Assembly (NCBI RefSeq): GCF_002095535.1
Contig: NZ_MLJI01000002.1
Location: 9,786-73,785, forward strand
Reading direction: 5' to 3'
From: Pantoea cypripedii
Lineage (GTDB): Bacteria > Pseudomonadota > Gammaproteobacteria > Enterobacterales > Enterobacteriaceae
DNA: 64,000 nt
Under the pieces are notes generated by a model. That model ran no database searches, was not told where the DNA came from, and saw nothing but the letters and a program-made list of their open reading frames with translations. The translations under genes and the position numbers were made by a program. Below, one piece after another: positions 26,998-35,511 of this stretch (position 1 is its first letter; every line of letters begins with the position of its first letter).

Positions 26998-28658
26998 TCA
27001 GAACCTCCGTTTCTTCAATGTCGCAAAGGGAGGCAGGGGGGCTTTGTGGTTCAGCCCCGGTGTGATTTCCGGGGCCGGTAGCGCGGGAGGATCGGGGAGG
27101 AAATAAGCGCTGGAGAAGTCTTCATCCATATCCATGGTGTCCGGCAGCGTTCTGGCTCCGCGATTTTCCCTGGCGGGCAAAGGCTGGAAAAAAGCCGTCG
27201 GTATGTCACCCGCAGACTGGCGTTTGATATTTTTCAACGCTGTCATGATCATGCTGGGAGTGACATCCTCATCAATTTCCCACAATAAGCGTAGCAGTTT
27301 TGACAGCGTGATATTCTGCGGGCATTGCTCATGTTTCAGGACCGCTTCAATCTGCCTCAACTGCTCACTGCGTTTGGCCTTCAGGTTGAGTCGTGGCCGC
27401 AGACGCTTTATCCATGCCAGATCGGCCGCTGAAATGTCCGCATTAAGCGCCGCCTGAGCGTACTCCATCATGACATTGGTGATGATATAGTGCGGATCGT
27501 TGAGCGCATGCTGAATCACCAGTGGAGAGAGCGTGGCCCCTTCAGGTGCGCGTAAGAGTTTACCCAACCGCTTCAGCCGACTCATTCTGGTTTCCGGGTC
27601 TATGCGGTGCCATAGCTGCTTCACTGTCTTTTTTTGCTTCGGCGTTGGTTGCACCCCGGTGGAGGATGCCAGCGCTTTGTAAGCAACCGAGTAACTGATA
27701 CTCCTCTTTGCATCATGAAAAAGACACCACAATTGCGAGGTCGTCATTTCCGGGCGTCCTTCCTGCTTCAGTAGCCTGTCCACTTTCTTTCTCATCGAAA
27801 TTTTGCGGGCTGAGATGGCTGGCCAGTTTTTGCTGAACCACGCCTGTTGGTCACCGGTGGTTCGGGTCCTGAATAACGTTTTGGCCTGAGTCACCGTCTG
27901 CATCTTGACCGTGATCTCGGCTTTGCCTAACGCGCAATGCAATCTTCCCGCTCCCTGCTCCTGATAATCCGGCCGCCGCTGGATATCAACCAGCCAGGCG
28001 ATGATATTTTTCCCGGGGGTTCCTGCTTAACCGCGTTCTTTGCCCAGGCCACCTCTTCAGCGCTGGCATTGGATTCTGAGGTCCAGATAGCCTGCTTCAG
28101 GGTAGTGATATCGATATTTATCGGGTTGTCAGGCATTTCCAGCAGGGCGCGTCGAATCTGGTTGCGCGTCAGGTTCAGGTGCAACAATGGCCTCAGTCGC
28201 ACAATTCTGTCTGGTTCATTTTTGTTCTTATCCCAGAGCGTTTTAATCTTCTGGCGATCTTCCTGCGAAATACTGGCATTGGCGGTCTTCAAGGCATTCT
28301 CGACCGTGGTGGCACTTACCACGATTTTCTTCTCCAGCAGCAGATTATGAAAGTCGTTGGTTTTTATTTTCTTAATATCTTCGGGCGTAAACTGCCACAG
28401 CAATGTCTCCAGACGGCTGCCGAGACTGGCTTTATCACTCACTTTTTGCCAATAGGTATCTAAATCGTTGCTGAGTGCGTTTAAGCAGGGATTGTTAGTC
28501 GTTCTGGTTTTTCTCCTGGGGCGGGAAGTACTCATATTCTGTGGATGTTGTATCACGCTCTGGATGTGTGCGGTCAGTTGCCCGGTAAAGGTCGAAGTGG
28601 AGGGGGCTGACTGGAGTAGCGCTCGTATCGTTGTCGAAGGAACAGAAGTTACCTGCAT
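26998..28658 (-). pseudogene. Large repeat protein B of the paralogous family, one-base frameshift
   Basis: Two frames (28658-27927 and 27942-26998) form one protein of about 550 residues. Making the TTTTT at 28007-28011 six bases long restores GKNIIAWLVDIQRRPDY and a continuous match to paralog A. The N-terminus is Ser/Thr-rich (MQVTSVPSTTIRALLQ), then comes a basic patch SRPRRKTR near residue 45. About six 70-residue helical units follow. The tail is acidic and Pro-rich (DTMDMDEDFSSAYFLPDPP, then PLPPFATLKKRRF). The PLP-x-FAT end recurs in paralog D. First gene of an operon with A. Function unknown. Confidence 0.7.
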
Positions 28659-28879
28659 AGGAATTCCCTTTCAGTTAGTAATGATAAACAAAGATGACAG
28701 GGGTAGTATTGTCAACTAAATCGATAAACTAAAGTGCAAAAATGTGAATTGTGCAGTGGATTGGTTTACGAGTAATCTTGCTTCATCAAATGCAGCCAAG
28801 GTTATCAACCTTATTACCGACATCTGTTTTGAACCTAAACTAAAAACTGATTCTTTTTAATTTTTTAAGGAAAACTGAT

Positions 28880-29293
28880 ATGCGTTACATTTCACTGGAT
28901 AACTATCGTGACACCATCATTCTTATTGCGCGTGTTGCTCTCATGGTGCTGTTCATTATTTTTGGCTGGCAGAAACTGACGGCTTTCAGTTATACCGCCG
29001 GATATATGCAGAGCCTGGGGCTACCTCTGCCTTCTGTCGCCGCAGCGGTTGCTGTGATTGCTGAGTTTGGCTTTGGTGTGTTGATTGCGCTGGGTTTCTT
29101 TACCCGTCCGCTGGCGCTGCTGATGGCGGTGTACACGCTGGTCACCTCCTTTATCGGCCATCCTTACTGGCACATGACGGGTATGGATCAGTATGCCAAC
29201 ATGATTAACTTCTATAAAAATATCAGCATCATTGGCGGTCTGCTGCTGCTGGCGCTGATCGGTCCGGGCCGCTTCTCACTTGACCGTCGATAA
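28880..29293 (+). CDS. DoxX-family membrane protein
   Basis: A 137-residue protein with four membrane helices, of the DoxX/YphA type (LMVLFIIFGWQKLTAF at the start, LPSVAAAVAVIAEFGFGVLIALGFFTRPLAL in the middle, GHPYWHMTG, NFYKNISIIGGLLLLA). Such proteins sit in the inner membrane and have been linked to redox or oxidative-stress functions. Here it stands between two blocks of the repeat-protein family, on the opposite strand. AAGGA precedes the ATG and a strong terminator follows. Confidence 0.88.
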   Translation: MRYISLDNYRDTIILIARVALMVLFIIFGWQKLTAFSYTAGYMQSLGLPLPSVAAAVAVIAEFGFGVLIALGFFTRPLALLMAVYTLVTSFIGHPYWHMTGMDQYANMINFYKNISIIGGLLLLALIGPGRFSLDRR

Positions 29294-29318
29294 GCTGCGT
29301 TTATCCCGCATAAGCAGA

Positions 29319-29348
29319 ACCATCACCTCAGGGTGATGGTTTTTTTTC
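29319..29348 (+). terminator. Rho-independent terminator after doxX-like gene
   Basis: ACCATCACC pairs with GGTGATGGT across four bases, followed by eight T. Confidence 0.92.
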
Positions 29349-29386
29349 GCCTTCTGTCCGGCAAAGTCATTGTCATCATTGAGTGT

Positions 29387-30928
29387 TTAATGGCTCTCTG
29401 CTCCCCTGATGGTCGCAAATGCAGGTAGCGGCTGGCTGCTGCCCGCAGGCTGTGAGGCCTCCATATCTAACACCATATCCAGCAAGGTATTATCTTCCCC
29501 GTGGGTTGACTGACGTGAGGCATGGAGCACCCTGGCGTCCCTGAGAGCACGGCTCAGGGTCGAGACCCCTTCGTCCTGTCCTACATGCCACAGATAGCGC
29601 ATAAAAGCGGAAGGACTCTTAATTCTGGGACAATCGGGCTGGCGCAGCACGCCTACCAGCCGCACATTTTTGGCCGAATGAGCTGAGGGGCGGACTTTTT
29701 CCCAGGCCTGCCTGAAGTGCGTTAATTGCTCATCAGTGACTTCTGCTCTGGCGGCAGACAACGCATGAACCACCGCCCCGTAGTGCAGGTAGATGCCTTT
29801 TTCCTCCAGAACCTTTTGCAGCTCAGCAGCGGTGATAGGTTGCGCGCTGGACTGGAGCAGGAGCAGACCCAGCCACATCATGGGTGATTTATTGTCCCTG
29901 CCGGGTGCATTTGCCAGGCTTGTCTCAATCCATGCGCGTAACCCAGAGGAAATTTTCGCATTATGGGTGGCAAGGGCGCTACTCACCACCGAAGGACTGA
30001 TATTCTCATCCGCGATTAACATCAGGGTCCACAGCTGTGGCGAGGTGATCGCCAGAGCACCTTTCTGCTTCAGCAGGGTCATGACCCGCTGCCATTTTGT
30101 CTCATGGCGGGGAATTTGTGCCCAGTTATCCTGAAACCACTGCCACATCTCCTGAGTTAAGTTTTCTGCCAGCGCCAGTCGCGCTTTCCGCACTCGGTCG
30201 TAGCTGATGTCCAGACCGGCATCTTCCAGTGCGCGATTCAGCTGTGGTTCAGTCAGATACAGCGCTTTGATCTCGGGCAGGAGTAACAATGAAACCAGCC
30301 GGTTCAGGGGATGGTGGGTAACCGGATGATTCTCTCAGCAGCGCTTAATTAACGCACTGGTTTCTTTAGGGATGTTGAGCCAGGCGACCGACATCATCTG
30401 TGCCATCGTGGAAGCAGAAACAAACACCTGAATATGCCACAGCGCTTTGCGCATTTCTGGCTGAGTCAGCTGCGGGCACGCTTCCAGCCGCAGCATTTTT
30501 CTGACCTGACTCAGCGGGTCCGGCTCTTTAGGCAGGTTTTGCCAGAGTTTTTCAATCAGTTGGAGGTCTTCGGGTGAGACCACGGCTCTGGCCGCTCTCA
30601 GGGCGCAATTCACACTGACCCGCTGCACAGACACTTTTTTACTGTGCAGGAATCTTAATATCTGTGCGTTGGTCACTGCGGCCAGTTCCTGCACATTAAG
30701 CTGAAATAGCAGTTGTTCTGTCCTGCCAACAGGGGTTTCATTTTTCGCTACCCTTGCCCAGTAAAATTCCAGCTGTTTTTCAAACGATGGCTGGGCCAGC
30801 GCGCGGGATGGGAAAAGATGATGGCTGCTTTGTGTGACGCTGGAGATATTCGAGGCCATTGCGCTGCATGGGGTGGCGACCGAGAGGGATGGCCTTGCCG
30901 GGGATGTCGGATCTGCATTGATGTTCAT
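29387..30928 (-). pseudogene. Large repeat protein D of the paralogous family, in-frame TGA
   Basis: Frames 30928-30335 and 30289-29387 are the same reading frame. They are separated only by one TGA at 30335-30337 (ALIKRC-stop-ENHPVTHHP). Without it the protein would have 513 residues and align along its length with A and B. It starts MNINADPTSPARPSLSV (Ser/Pro-rich) and then holds six units of about 70 residues, e.g. EQLLFQLNVQELAAVT, RKMLRLEACPQLTQPEM, LVSLLLLPEIKALYLT and RVMTLLKQKGALAITS. The tail reads LLDMVLDMEASQP, then PLPAFATIRG. The TGA may be a TGG-to-TGA change. It lies 26 bp after gene F in one operon. Confidence 0.68.
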
Positions 30929-30954
30929 AGAAATTCCGCCAGATTGTTAGCAAT

Positions 30955-32250
30955 TCAGCTACCGGGAGCCATGTCATAAAACTCCTCAAAACCGCTCAGC
31001 GGCTCGATGATAATGTCCTGCCAGTCAAGATCGATATCTAACCATCCCGGCTCATGTGGGCCGGGGATGCCTGGCGATTCTGCCAATGTGTTCTCAGGCG
31101 GTAATGGGGTACTGGCGCGGCATTTGAACAGGCGATACAGCGTAATATGCGTCGGATCCTCTCCGGCACACCAAAGGCAGCACATTAACTTTTCCCAGCC
31201 GTTGATGAAGGGAAATTCATTCCTGCGCAGAAAGGTGCTGAGCATTGCTCTGTCGATGCGTTGCGGAGGAGACGCTGTCGTCTGGACGCGGGCTTTTACC
31301 GGCCTCGCCCTCGGCGGGCGTGATGGGTTCACCCGTCTTTTGCGGGTCAGTTTTACCGGCTGATAGCCGGGTTTAAAATCCAGCCATGCCTGTGTGAACC
31401 GATCCTGTTCCGCCTGCGGAATATCGAGATTGGCTACCGTGAGCGCATGATCGACCTGATTGAAATCCAGCTTTATGCCTGCATCCCACAACCCTTTGAT
31501 TAACTGGAAAGACGAGATGTGACAAAGCTGCAATGCGGACGCCCCCCGGAGATGCATTCCCAGCCATTTGGTGCGTGATTCGTTGCTGGCCGCGGCATGT
31601 TTGAGGGTATGGTCAATCCAGAGAGTCAGGGATAACGACGGAGTAGCATAGCTGGCCGACAGCGCGCGACTCACGAGTTCATAGCTATACCTGCGCTCAC
31701 CGTGCATCTTCAGCAGATACAGGAGCGCCAGCCGGGTGATATCGAGGCTGTTTTTCGTTTCCAGCAACGCCATGAGTTTTTCCCAGTTGGTGGCGTTAGT
31801 GTGCCTGACGCGTTGCCAGGCCTGGGGAAACCAGGTTCTCAGCGTCTTCGGAAAATTTTTCGCATACTCCAGCAGGACAGTTGTTACCGTTGCGGGGTCA
31901 ATGGGTAACTGCGCATTGATGATGCTTTCTCTCAGGTGCCCGGTACTTTCCAGTCCCAGCGCCTGTACATTGTTATGGAGGAGTGTCAGCAGCAGCCGGT
32001 TTAGAGATTTCTTCTCGTAATCAAATTCTTGCCAGCTACTTTTAATCACTCCGGCACTGTCTGCCGGATTCGGGTTTCTGACAAAGCGCAAAACCTCCAC
32101 CCGCGGTTGAGGGATATTTATATTTGTTTGCGGCTGAAGGCAGGCAGGGGTGACAGAGGTGATCGATGAAGGTAGTACAGCGGTTGTGCCATCGTCATTG
32201 TATAAAGTGATCGATGAGAAATGTGCAACGGATACCGGGGAGAGATTCAT
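30955..32250 (-). CDS. Large repeat protein F of the paralogous family, basic patch and acidic tail
   Basis: A 431-residue protein. I start it at the ATG at 32250 with AAGGA six bases upstream; the frame extends to 32292. It has a Ser/Thr-rich N-terminus and four or so helical units (NRLLLTLLHNN, EKLMALLETKN, KWLGMHLRGAS with SSFQLIKGLWDAGIKLDFNQV). It lacks the first two units seen in A, B and D. A strongly basic stretch KLTRKRRVNPSRPPRARPVK near 300-320 resembles a nuclear localisation signal. After a last unit the C-terminus is acidic and hydrophobic (WLDIDLDWQDIIIEPL). The layout recalls type III effectors acting in the host nucleus, but that is inference. No hrp box was found upstream. 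Confidence 0.72.
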   Translation of the reverse strand: MNLSPVSVAHFSSITLYNDDGTTAVLPSSITSVTPACLQPQTNINIPQPRVEVLRFVRNPNPADSAGVIKSSWQEFDYEKKSLNRLLLTLLHNNVQALGLESTGHLRESIINAQLPIDPATVTTVLLEYAKNFPKTLRTWFPQAWQRVRHTNATNWEKLMALLETKNSLDITRLALLYLLKMHGERRYSYELVSRALSASYATPSLSLTLWIDHTLKHAAASNESRTKWLGMHLRGASALQLCHISSFQLIKGLWDAGIKLDFNQVDHALTVANLDIPQAEQDRFTQAWLDFKPGYQPVKLTRKRRVNPSRPPRARPVKARVQTTASPPQRIDRAMLSTFLRRNEFPFINGWEKLMCCLWCAGEDPTHITLYRLFKCRASTPLPPENTLAESPGIPGPHEPGWLDIDLDWQDIIIEPLSGFEEFYDMAPGS

Positions 32251-32522
32251 GGACATTCCTTTGTTTTGTGCGTGGGACACCACCTGTGGCACCCGGCAGT
32301 ATTTTCCTCTACCGGAACAAAAAGCGCCGTATGGCGCGCAGTTGCGAGAAATGTATCGTGCCGATGCCCATCGTTATGGCCCGGATCTGCGCTACCCGGT
32401 CAAAATGATGGTCCTGGTAGTAAATTTGACTGGATAAGGACGTTCTCAACGGAAGAAGCCGCCTATAATCAGGCTGGCGTTTTTTGTTTATCGTTCAATC
32501 CGCACACAGATGAGAGAAGAGA

Positions 32523-33155
32523 ATGAAATTATTCAGCCACAGCTTTAACGACGGAGATGTCATTCCCGGTAAGAACAGCTTTGCGGTGTATGACGCAACA
32601 AGTCATGTCCGGTTATCTGACAACCTGAACCCGCATTTTGGCTGGTCCGATTTGCCTGCGGGTACGCAGTCACTGGTGCTGATCTGCCATGACTACGATG
32701 TGCCGACCAGCGGGGAAAATGTGAATCAGGAAGGTAAAGTGGTCCCGGCCTCGCTGCCGCGCACTGACTTCTATCACTGGTCGCTGTTTGATATTCCGGC
32801 GACACAGCAGGAAATTGCCGAAGGTGCGCAATCTAATGGCATCACAGCCAAAGGAAAACCGGGTCCGGATGCGCCAGCAGGCCTGAAGCATGGCATCAAT
32901 GATTACACCGCGTGGTTTGCCGGTGACGAAGCGATGGGCGGCACTTATTATGGCTACGATGGCCCTTGCCCGCCGTGGAATGACGAGATTGTCCACCATT
33001 ATGTGTTTACTTTATATGCCCTGTCCGCGCCGTCATTAGCAGTGGAAGGGGAGTTGACCGGTGCAAATATTCGTCGCGCGGTGGAGAACAGCGATGTGCT
33101 GGCGAAAGCGAGCCTGACCGGGCTGTATACCCTTAACCCCGACGTGAAAATTTAA
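32523..33155 (+). CDS. YbhB/YbcL-family protein (PEBP-like)
   Basis: A 210-residue protein of the phosphatidylethanolamine-binding/Raf-kinase-inhibitor-like family. The conserved ligand-pocket motifs are present: NPHFGWSDLPAGTQSLVLICHDYDVP at about 38-63, DFYHWSLFDIP near 83, and GYDGPCPPWNDEIVHHYVFTLYAL at about 144-167. Bacterial members are cytoplasmic or periplasmic; no signal peptide is seen here. Function in bacteria is poorly known. The AraC gene starts 23 bp downstream on the same strand, so they may be cotranscribed. Confidence 0.9.
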   Translation: MKLFSHSFNDGDVIPGKNSFAVYDATSHVRLSDNLNPHFGWSDLPAGTQSLVLICHDYDVPTSGENVNQEGKVVPASLPRTDFYHWSLFDIPATQQEIAEGAQSNGITAKGKPGPDAPAGLKHGINDYTAWFAGDEAMGGTYYGYDGPCPPWNDEIVHHYVFTLYALSAPSLAVEGELTGANIRRAVENSDVLAKASLTGLYTLNPDVKI

Positions 33156-33178
33156 TCCGATCTGAACGGCAGAACACC

Positions 33179-34036
33179 ATGACCAGAGAATGTGCATCAT
33201 TAGCGGCAGAGGAACATTTCTTCTGGTCTGGATTGTCCGGCCATAGCCTCAGCCGGGATAACCTGATTTCGGTTGCCTGGCCGAGGCTGAAGATTGAACA
33301 GAAGGCGAGCTCGTTTTTCTTTTTTGAACCCACGCTGCTGCTGGTCTTGTCTGGCAGGATAGAGGTTGCCTGTGCCGGAAAGCGTCATACGCTCAACTCA
33401 CCTTCAATGCTGGGATTTATCGACCAGGGCGTGGATATCGACTATATAAAGTATCCCGCTGACCAGCATACGCCGTTTCGTTCGATGCTTATCAATATCA
33501 GCCCGGATGTGCTGGAAAACTTTTACCAGCATTTTCAGGAACCGCTTTCCGTGGTTAAAAAAAATCCCCAGCTCAGCACAGTTGAAATTAGCGCAAGCCT
33601 CGATGATTCACTGCATCAGCTGCTGGTGGCCCTTGAGAATCCCCTGGTCAGCGATGATCGCATCCGGCTAAAAATCTTTGACCTGCTGCTGGTGTTAGCA
33701 GAACAGCAGTTGCGCTTTACGCTGCCACAGCGGCAGGGCATTTTTCCCCGCCTGAGCAATCTATTACGTGAAGCGCCGGAACGAAACTGGACCGCCCGCC
33801 TGGCCGGTGACGCACTGGCGATGAGTGAGTCCACACTTCGCCGTCGACTGAGGCAGGAGGGCATCCGGTTCGAGCAGTTGCTGCTGGACATCCGTATGCA
33901 CCATGCGTTGATGCTGATCCAGACCACGCACTGGAATCTCACCCAGGTGGCCGATGCCTGTGGCTACCGCTCCGTCTCCCGCTTTGCCGAGCGTTTCAAA
34001 CATCGCTTTGGATCATCTCCGGCGCAGTTGCGCTGA
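33179..34036 (+). CDS. AraC-family transcriptional regulator
   Basis: A 285-residue regulator. The N-terminal effector part (about 1-170) has no cysteine-rich or sugar-binding signature I recognise. The C-terminal domain has two helix-turn-helices: TARLAGDALAMSESTLRRRLRQEG and TQVADACGYRSVSRFAERFKHRFG, ending SPAQLR, as usual for the family. It follows the YbhB-like gene closely and may control it. Confidence 0.9.
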   Translation: MTRECASLAAEEHFFWSGLSGHSLSRDNLISVAWPRLKIEQKASSFFFFEPTLLLVLSGRIEVACAGKRHTLNSPSMLGFIDQGVDIDYIKYPADQHTPFRSMLINISPDVLENFYQHFQEPLSVVKKNPQLSTVEISASLDDSLHQLLVALENPLVSDDRIRLKIFDLLLVLAEQQLRFTLPQRQGIFPRLSNLLREAPERNWTARLAGDALAMSESTLRRRLRQEGIRFEQLLLDIRMHHALMLIQTTHWNLTQVADACGYRSVSRFAERFKHRFGSSPAQLR

Positions 34037-34057
34037 TGGGGTTGGTTTGGTGAGTGT

Positions 34058-34285
34058 CTACGTGACGACTCGTCCGGCCATAAGCACTGCCCAGGCACTA
34101 AAGAGAAGAATGACTGTGGCGAGGCTGCCTAAGATTAGCGTATTGAGTTGCGAAGGTGTAAGGCTGCTACCGGTTCCAGCTTGGCGTGACGCATTCTGCG
34201 GCTCTTCCGAATAACCGGGATTGCACAAAATCCAGCCGATGCTGGTACTATCCGAAAAGGACCTCAAAAGGAAGCGAATCATCAT
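34058..34285 (-). CDS. Possible small membrane protein remnant (ICE-type)
   Basis: A 75-codon minus-strand frame with a membrane segment near its end (QLNTLILGSLATVILLFSAWAVL). It recalls short integrating-conjugative-element membrane proteins, but the match is weak and the start overlaps the toxin fragment's leader on the other strand. It may be chance. Confidence 0.25.
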   Translation of the reverse strand: MMIRFLLRSFSDSTSIGWILCNPGYSEEPQNASRQAGTGSSLTPSQLNTLILGSLATVILLFSAWAVLMAGRVVT

Positions 34286-34622
34286 GGATAATGAATACGG
34301 AATAAAAGTGGCTTTGTCACCGGTTCAGATGGCAGCTGTATTGTCAGATAAAAGCATCAGTGAGGGGGAGACCCTCAGTAATCGTTTATTTGGTGGGCTT
34401 GGTTTGGCTGGCGGTGTTGTAGAAATGTTTGGTGCTGGCGCAATGTGTATCGTTCCTGAACCAACGATGACCCTGCATCGTACGTTTCACCAATCGACGG
34501 GTATCCTGGTAAAAAGAGGGTCGCAGGAAGTTTTTAAATGCCATGGCGTCAGGGTAGTACTGGATTTCCAACCCTGGAATGGTAAACCCTACTTCATTCT
34601 TACTGCTTTTCCGGAGATATGA
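34284..34622 (+). CDS. Shortened CDI/polymorphic toxin C-terminal fragment (RNase A-like type)
   Basis: The 112-residue product starts MDNEYGIKVALSPVQMAA, as in the pretoxin region of contact-dependent toxins, and carries a GLAGGVVEMFGAGAMCIVPE stretch. It then jumps at about residue 63 to the last strands of an RNase A-like toxin domain (VRVVLDF ... PYFILTAFP). As I recall the family, some 150 or more residues between these parts, including the catalytic His region, are missing, so this looks like an internal deletion. AAAAGGAAG lies 10-17 bases before the ATG. It overlaps the immunity gene by four bases (ATGA). Probably inactive. Confidence 0.55.
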   Translation: MDNEYGIKVALSPVQMAAVLSDKSISEGETLSNRLFGGLGLAGGVVEMFGAGAMCIVPEPTMTLHRTFHQSTGILVKRGSQEVFKCHGVRVVLDFQPWNGKPYFILTAFPEI

Positions 34623-34933
34623 CATTGGACAAAATTAATATCAATGAGCTGGACTCAATGATTTACGTCTACTTCGGGCCTAACTACACTGACTTTGAGC
34701 CAGGACATGAGATTGAACCCAAAATTGAGGCCTGGCTATCATGGGCCGGAAAAGGGAATAAATATGCCTTGGTCGATGATATAGATCTGTTTCTCTCTGA
34801 ATGTGAGGATGTTGAGGAAGATTTTGCAGAGCGATATAAAGGGGCATTTGTGCCAAAATTGTGGGGTACAACCGCATTGGAATTTCTGCAACTGGTGAGA
34901 GACAGAACAGTTCAGTCAGTCAAAACACTATAG
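34619..34933 (+). CDS. CdiI-like immunity protein
   Basis: A 104-residue acidic protein (many Asp and Glu: LFLSECEDVEEDFAERY) starting inside the stop of the toxin fragment. Position right after an RNase A-like toxin tail, small size and acidity fit the matching immunity protein of CDI systems. It appears intact although the toxin is not, as often seen in orphan immunity genes that protect against neighbours. Assignment rests mostly on context. Confidence 0.6.
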   Translation: MTLDKININELDSMIYVYFGPNYTDFEPGHEIEPKIEAWLSWAGKGNKYALVDDIDLFLSECEDVEEDFAERYKGAFVPKLWGTTALEFLQLVRDRTVQSVKTL

Positions 34934-35042
34934 CTAATAGTGATTAGAAGTAACAAAATAGTCAGTCAGCGTATAGTATTTTCACGTTAGATGAAGACTG
35001 TCACATCCGGCCAGAGTCATCTCTCAGGCTGCGAGATAAAAA

Positions 35043-35069
35043 TGCCGACCTCACCAGTCGGCTTTTTTA
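35043..35069 (+). terminator. Rho-independent terminator
   Basis: GCCGAC pairs with GTCGGC across a seven-base loop, followed by six T. It is about 110 bp after the immunity gene. Confidence 0.8.
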
Positions 35070-35142
35070 TGTCTTAATTCCCTTCAATCCAGGTACGAAT
35101 ACATTCCCCCCTATGCCGACCTGGTCATTAACCGCACGGATC

Positions 35143-35216
35143 GGTAGCGGCGCGATTTATCGCGCAATACTTTGCACGGTGCCGGTAAACCCCGCGTGAT
35201 AAATCACGCCGCTACC
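35143..35216. repeat. Long inverted repeat, REP/MITE-like
   Basis: Arms of 23 bp at 35143-35165 (GGTAGCGGCGCGATTTATCG...) and 35194-35216 (...GATAAATCACGCCGCTACC) differ at one or two positions and enclose 28 bp. Such palindromes recur between genes in some Pantoea/Erwinia genomes as I recall. No gene is present. Confidence 0.75.
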
Positions 35217-35407
35217 ACCCGGTGCGATATTTGACGAGGGGTTCAATTATGCAGCTATCGCGCAACCTTTCTGCGGTAACGCAAAACCTTCATCAGACTG
35301 GCGTAAATTTTTAACAAAAAATGCGATCTCTTTGGCATCAAATGATTACTTATCAATTGGATAGGATTCACGATGTAAGTTCATCAAATAAAATCGGTTG
35401 CTATTAG

Positions 35408-35481
35408 ATAGCGCGCTATATACATTAAACCCCGAAGCAAACAGATGACAAATCATCGCAACCATTTAAATAGCGCGCTAT
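35408..35481. promoter_or_regulatory. Two identical palindromic operator candidates before the esterase gene
   Basis: The palindrome ATAGCGCGCTAT occurs at 35408-35419 and again at 35470-35481, 62 bp apart, both inside AGCGCGCTATATA. The second is 30 bp before the ATG. Twin sites at a promoter suggest a repressor (TetR or MarR type) that could loop or bind cooperatively; the regulator is not in this window as far as I can tell. Confidence 0.55.
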
Positions 35482-35511
35482 ATAATCGCGAAAAACTTAA
35501 GGGGGTTCACC

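Noticed and set aside
28659..28879. hrp box for the repeat-protein genes
   Set aside because: I looked upstream of B (28659-28879) and F (32251-32522) for GGAACC with CCAC at 15-16 bases and found none. A TTGACA-like -35 occurs before B but without a convincing -10.
25576..32250. True TAL effector repeats
   Set aside because: The repeat period is about 70, not 33-35 residues, and there is no LTPEQVVAIAS-type consensus or variable diresidue. Only the overall layout is similar.
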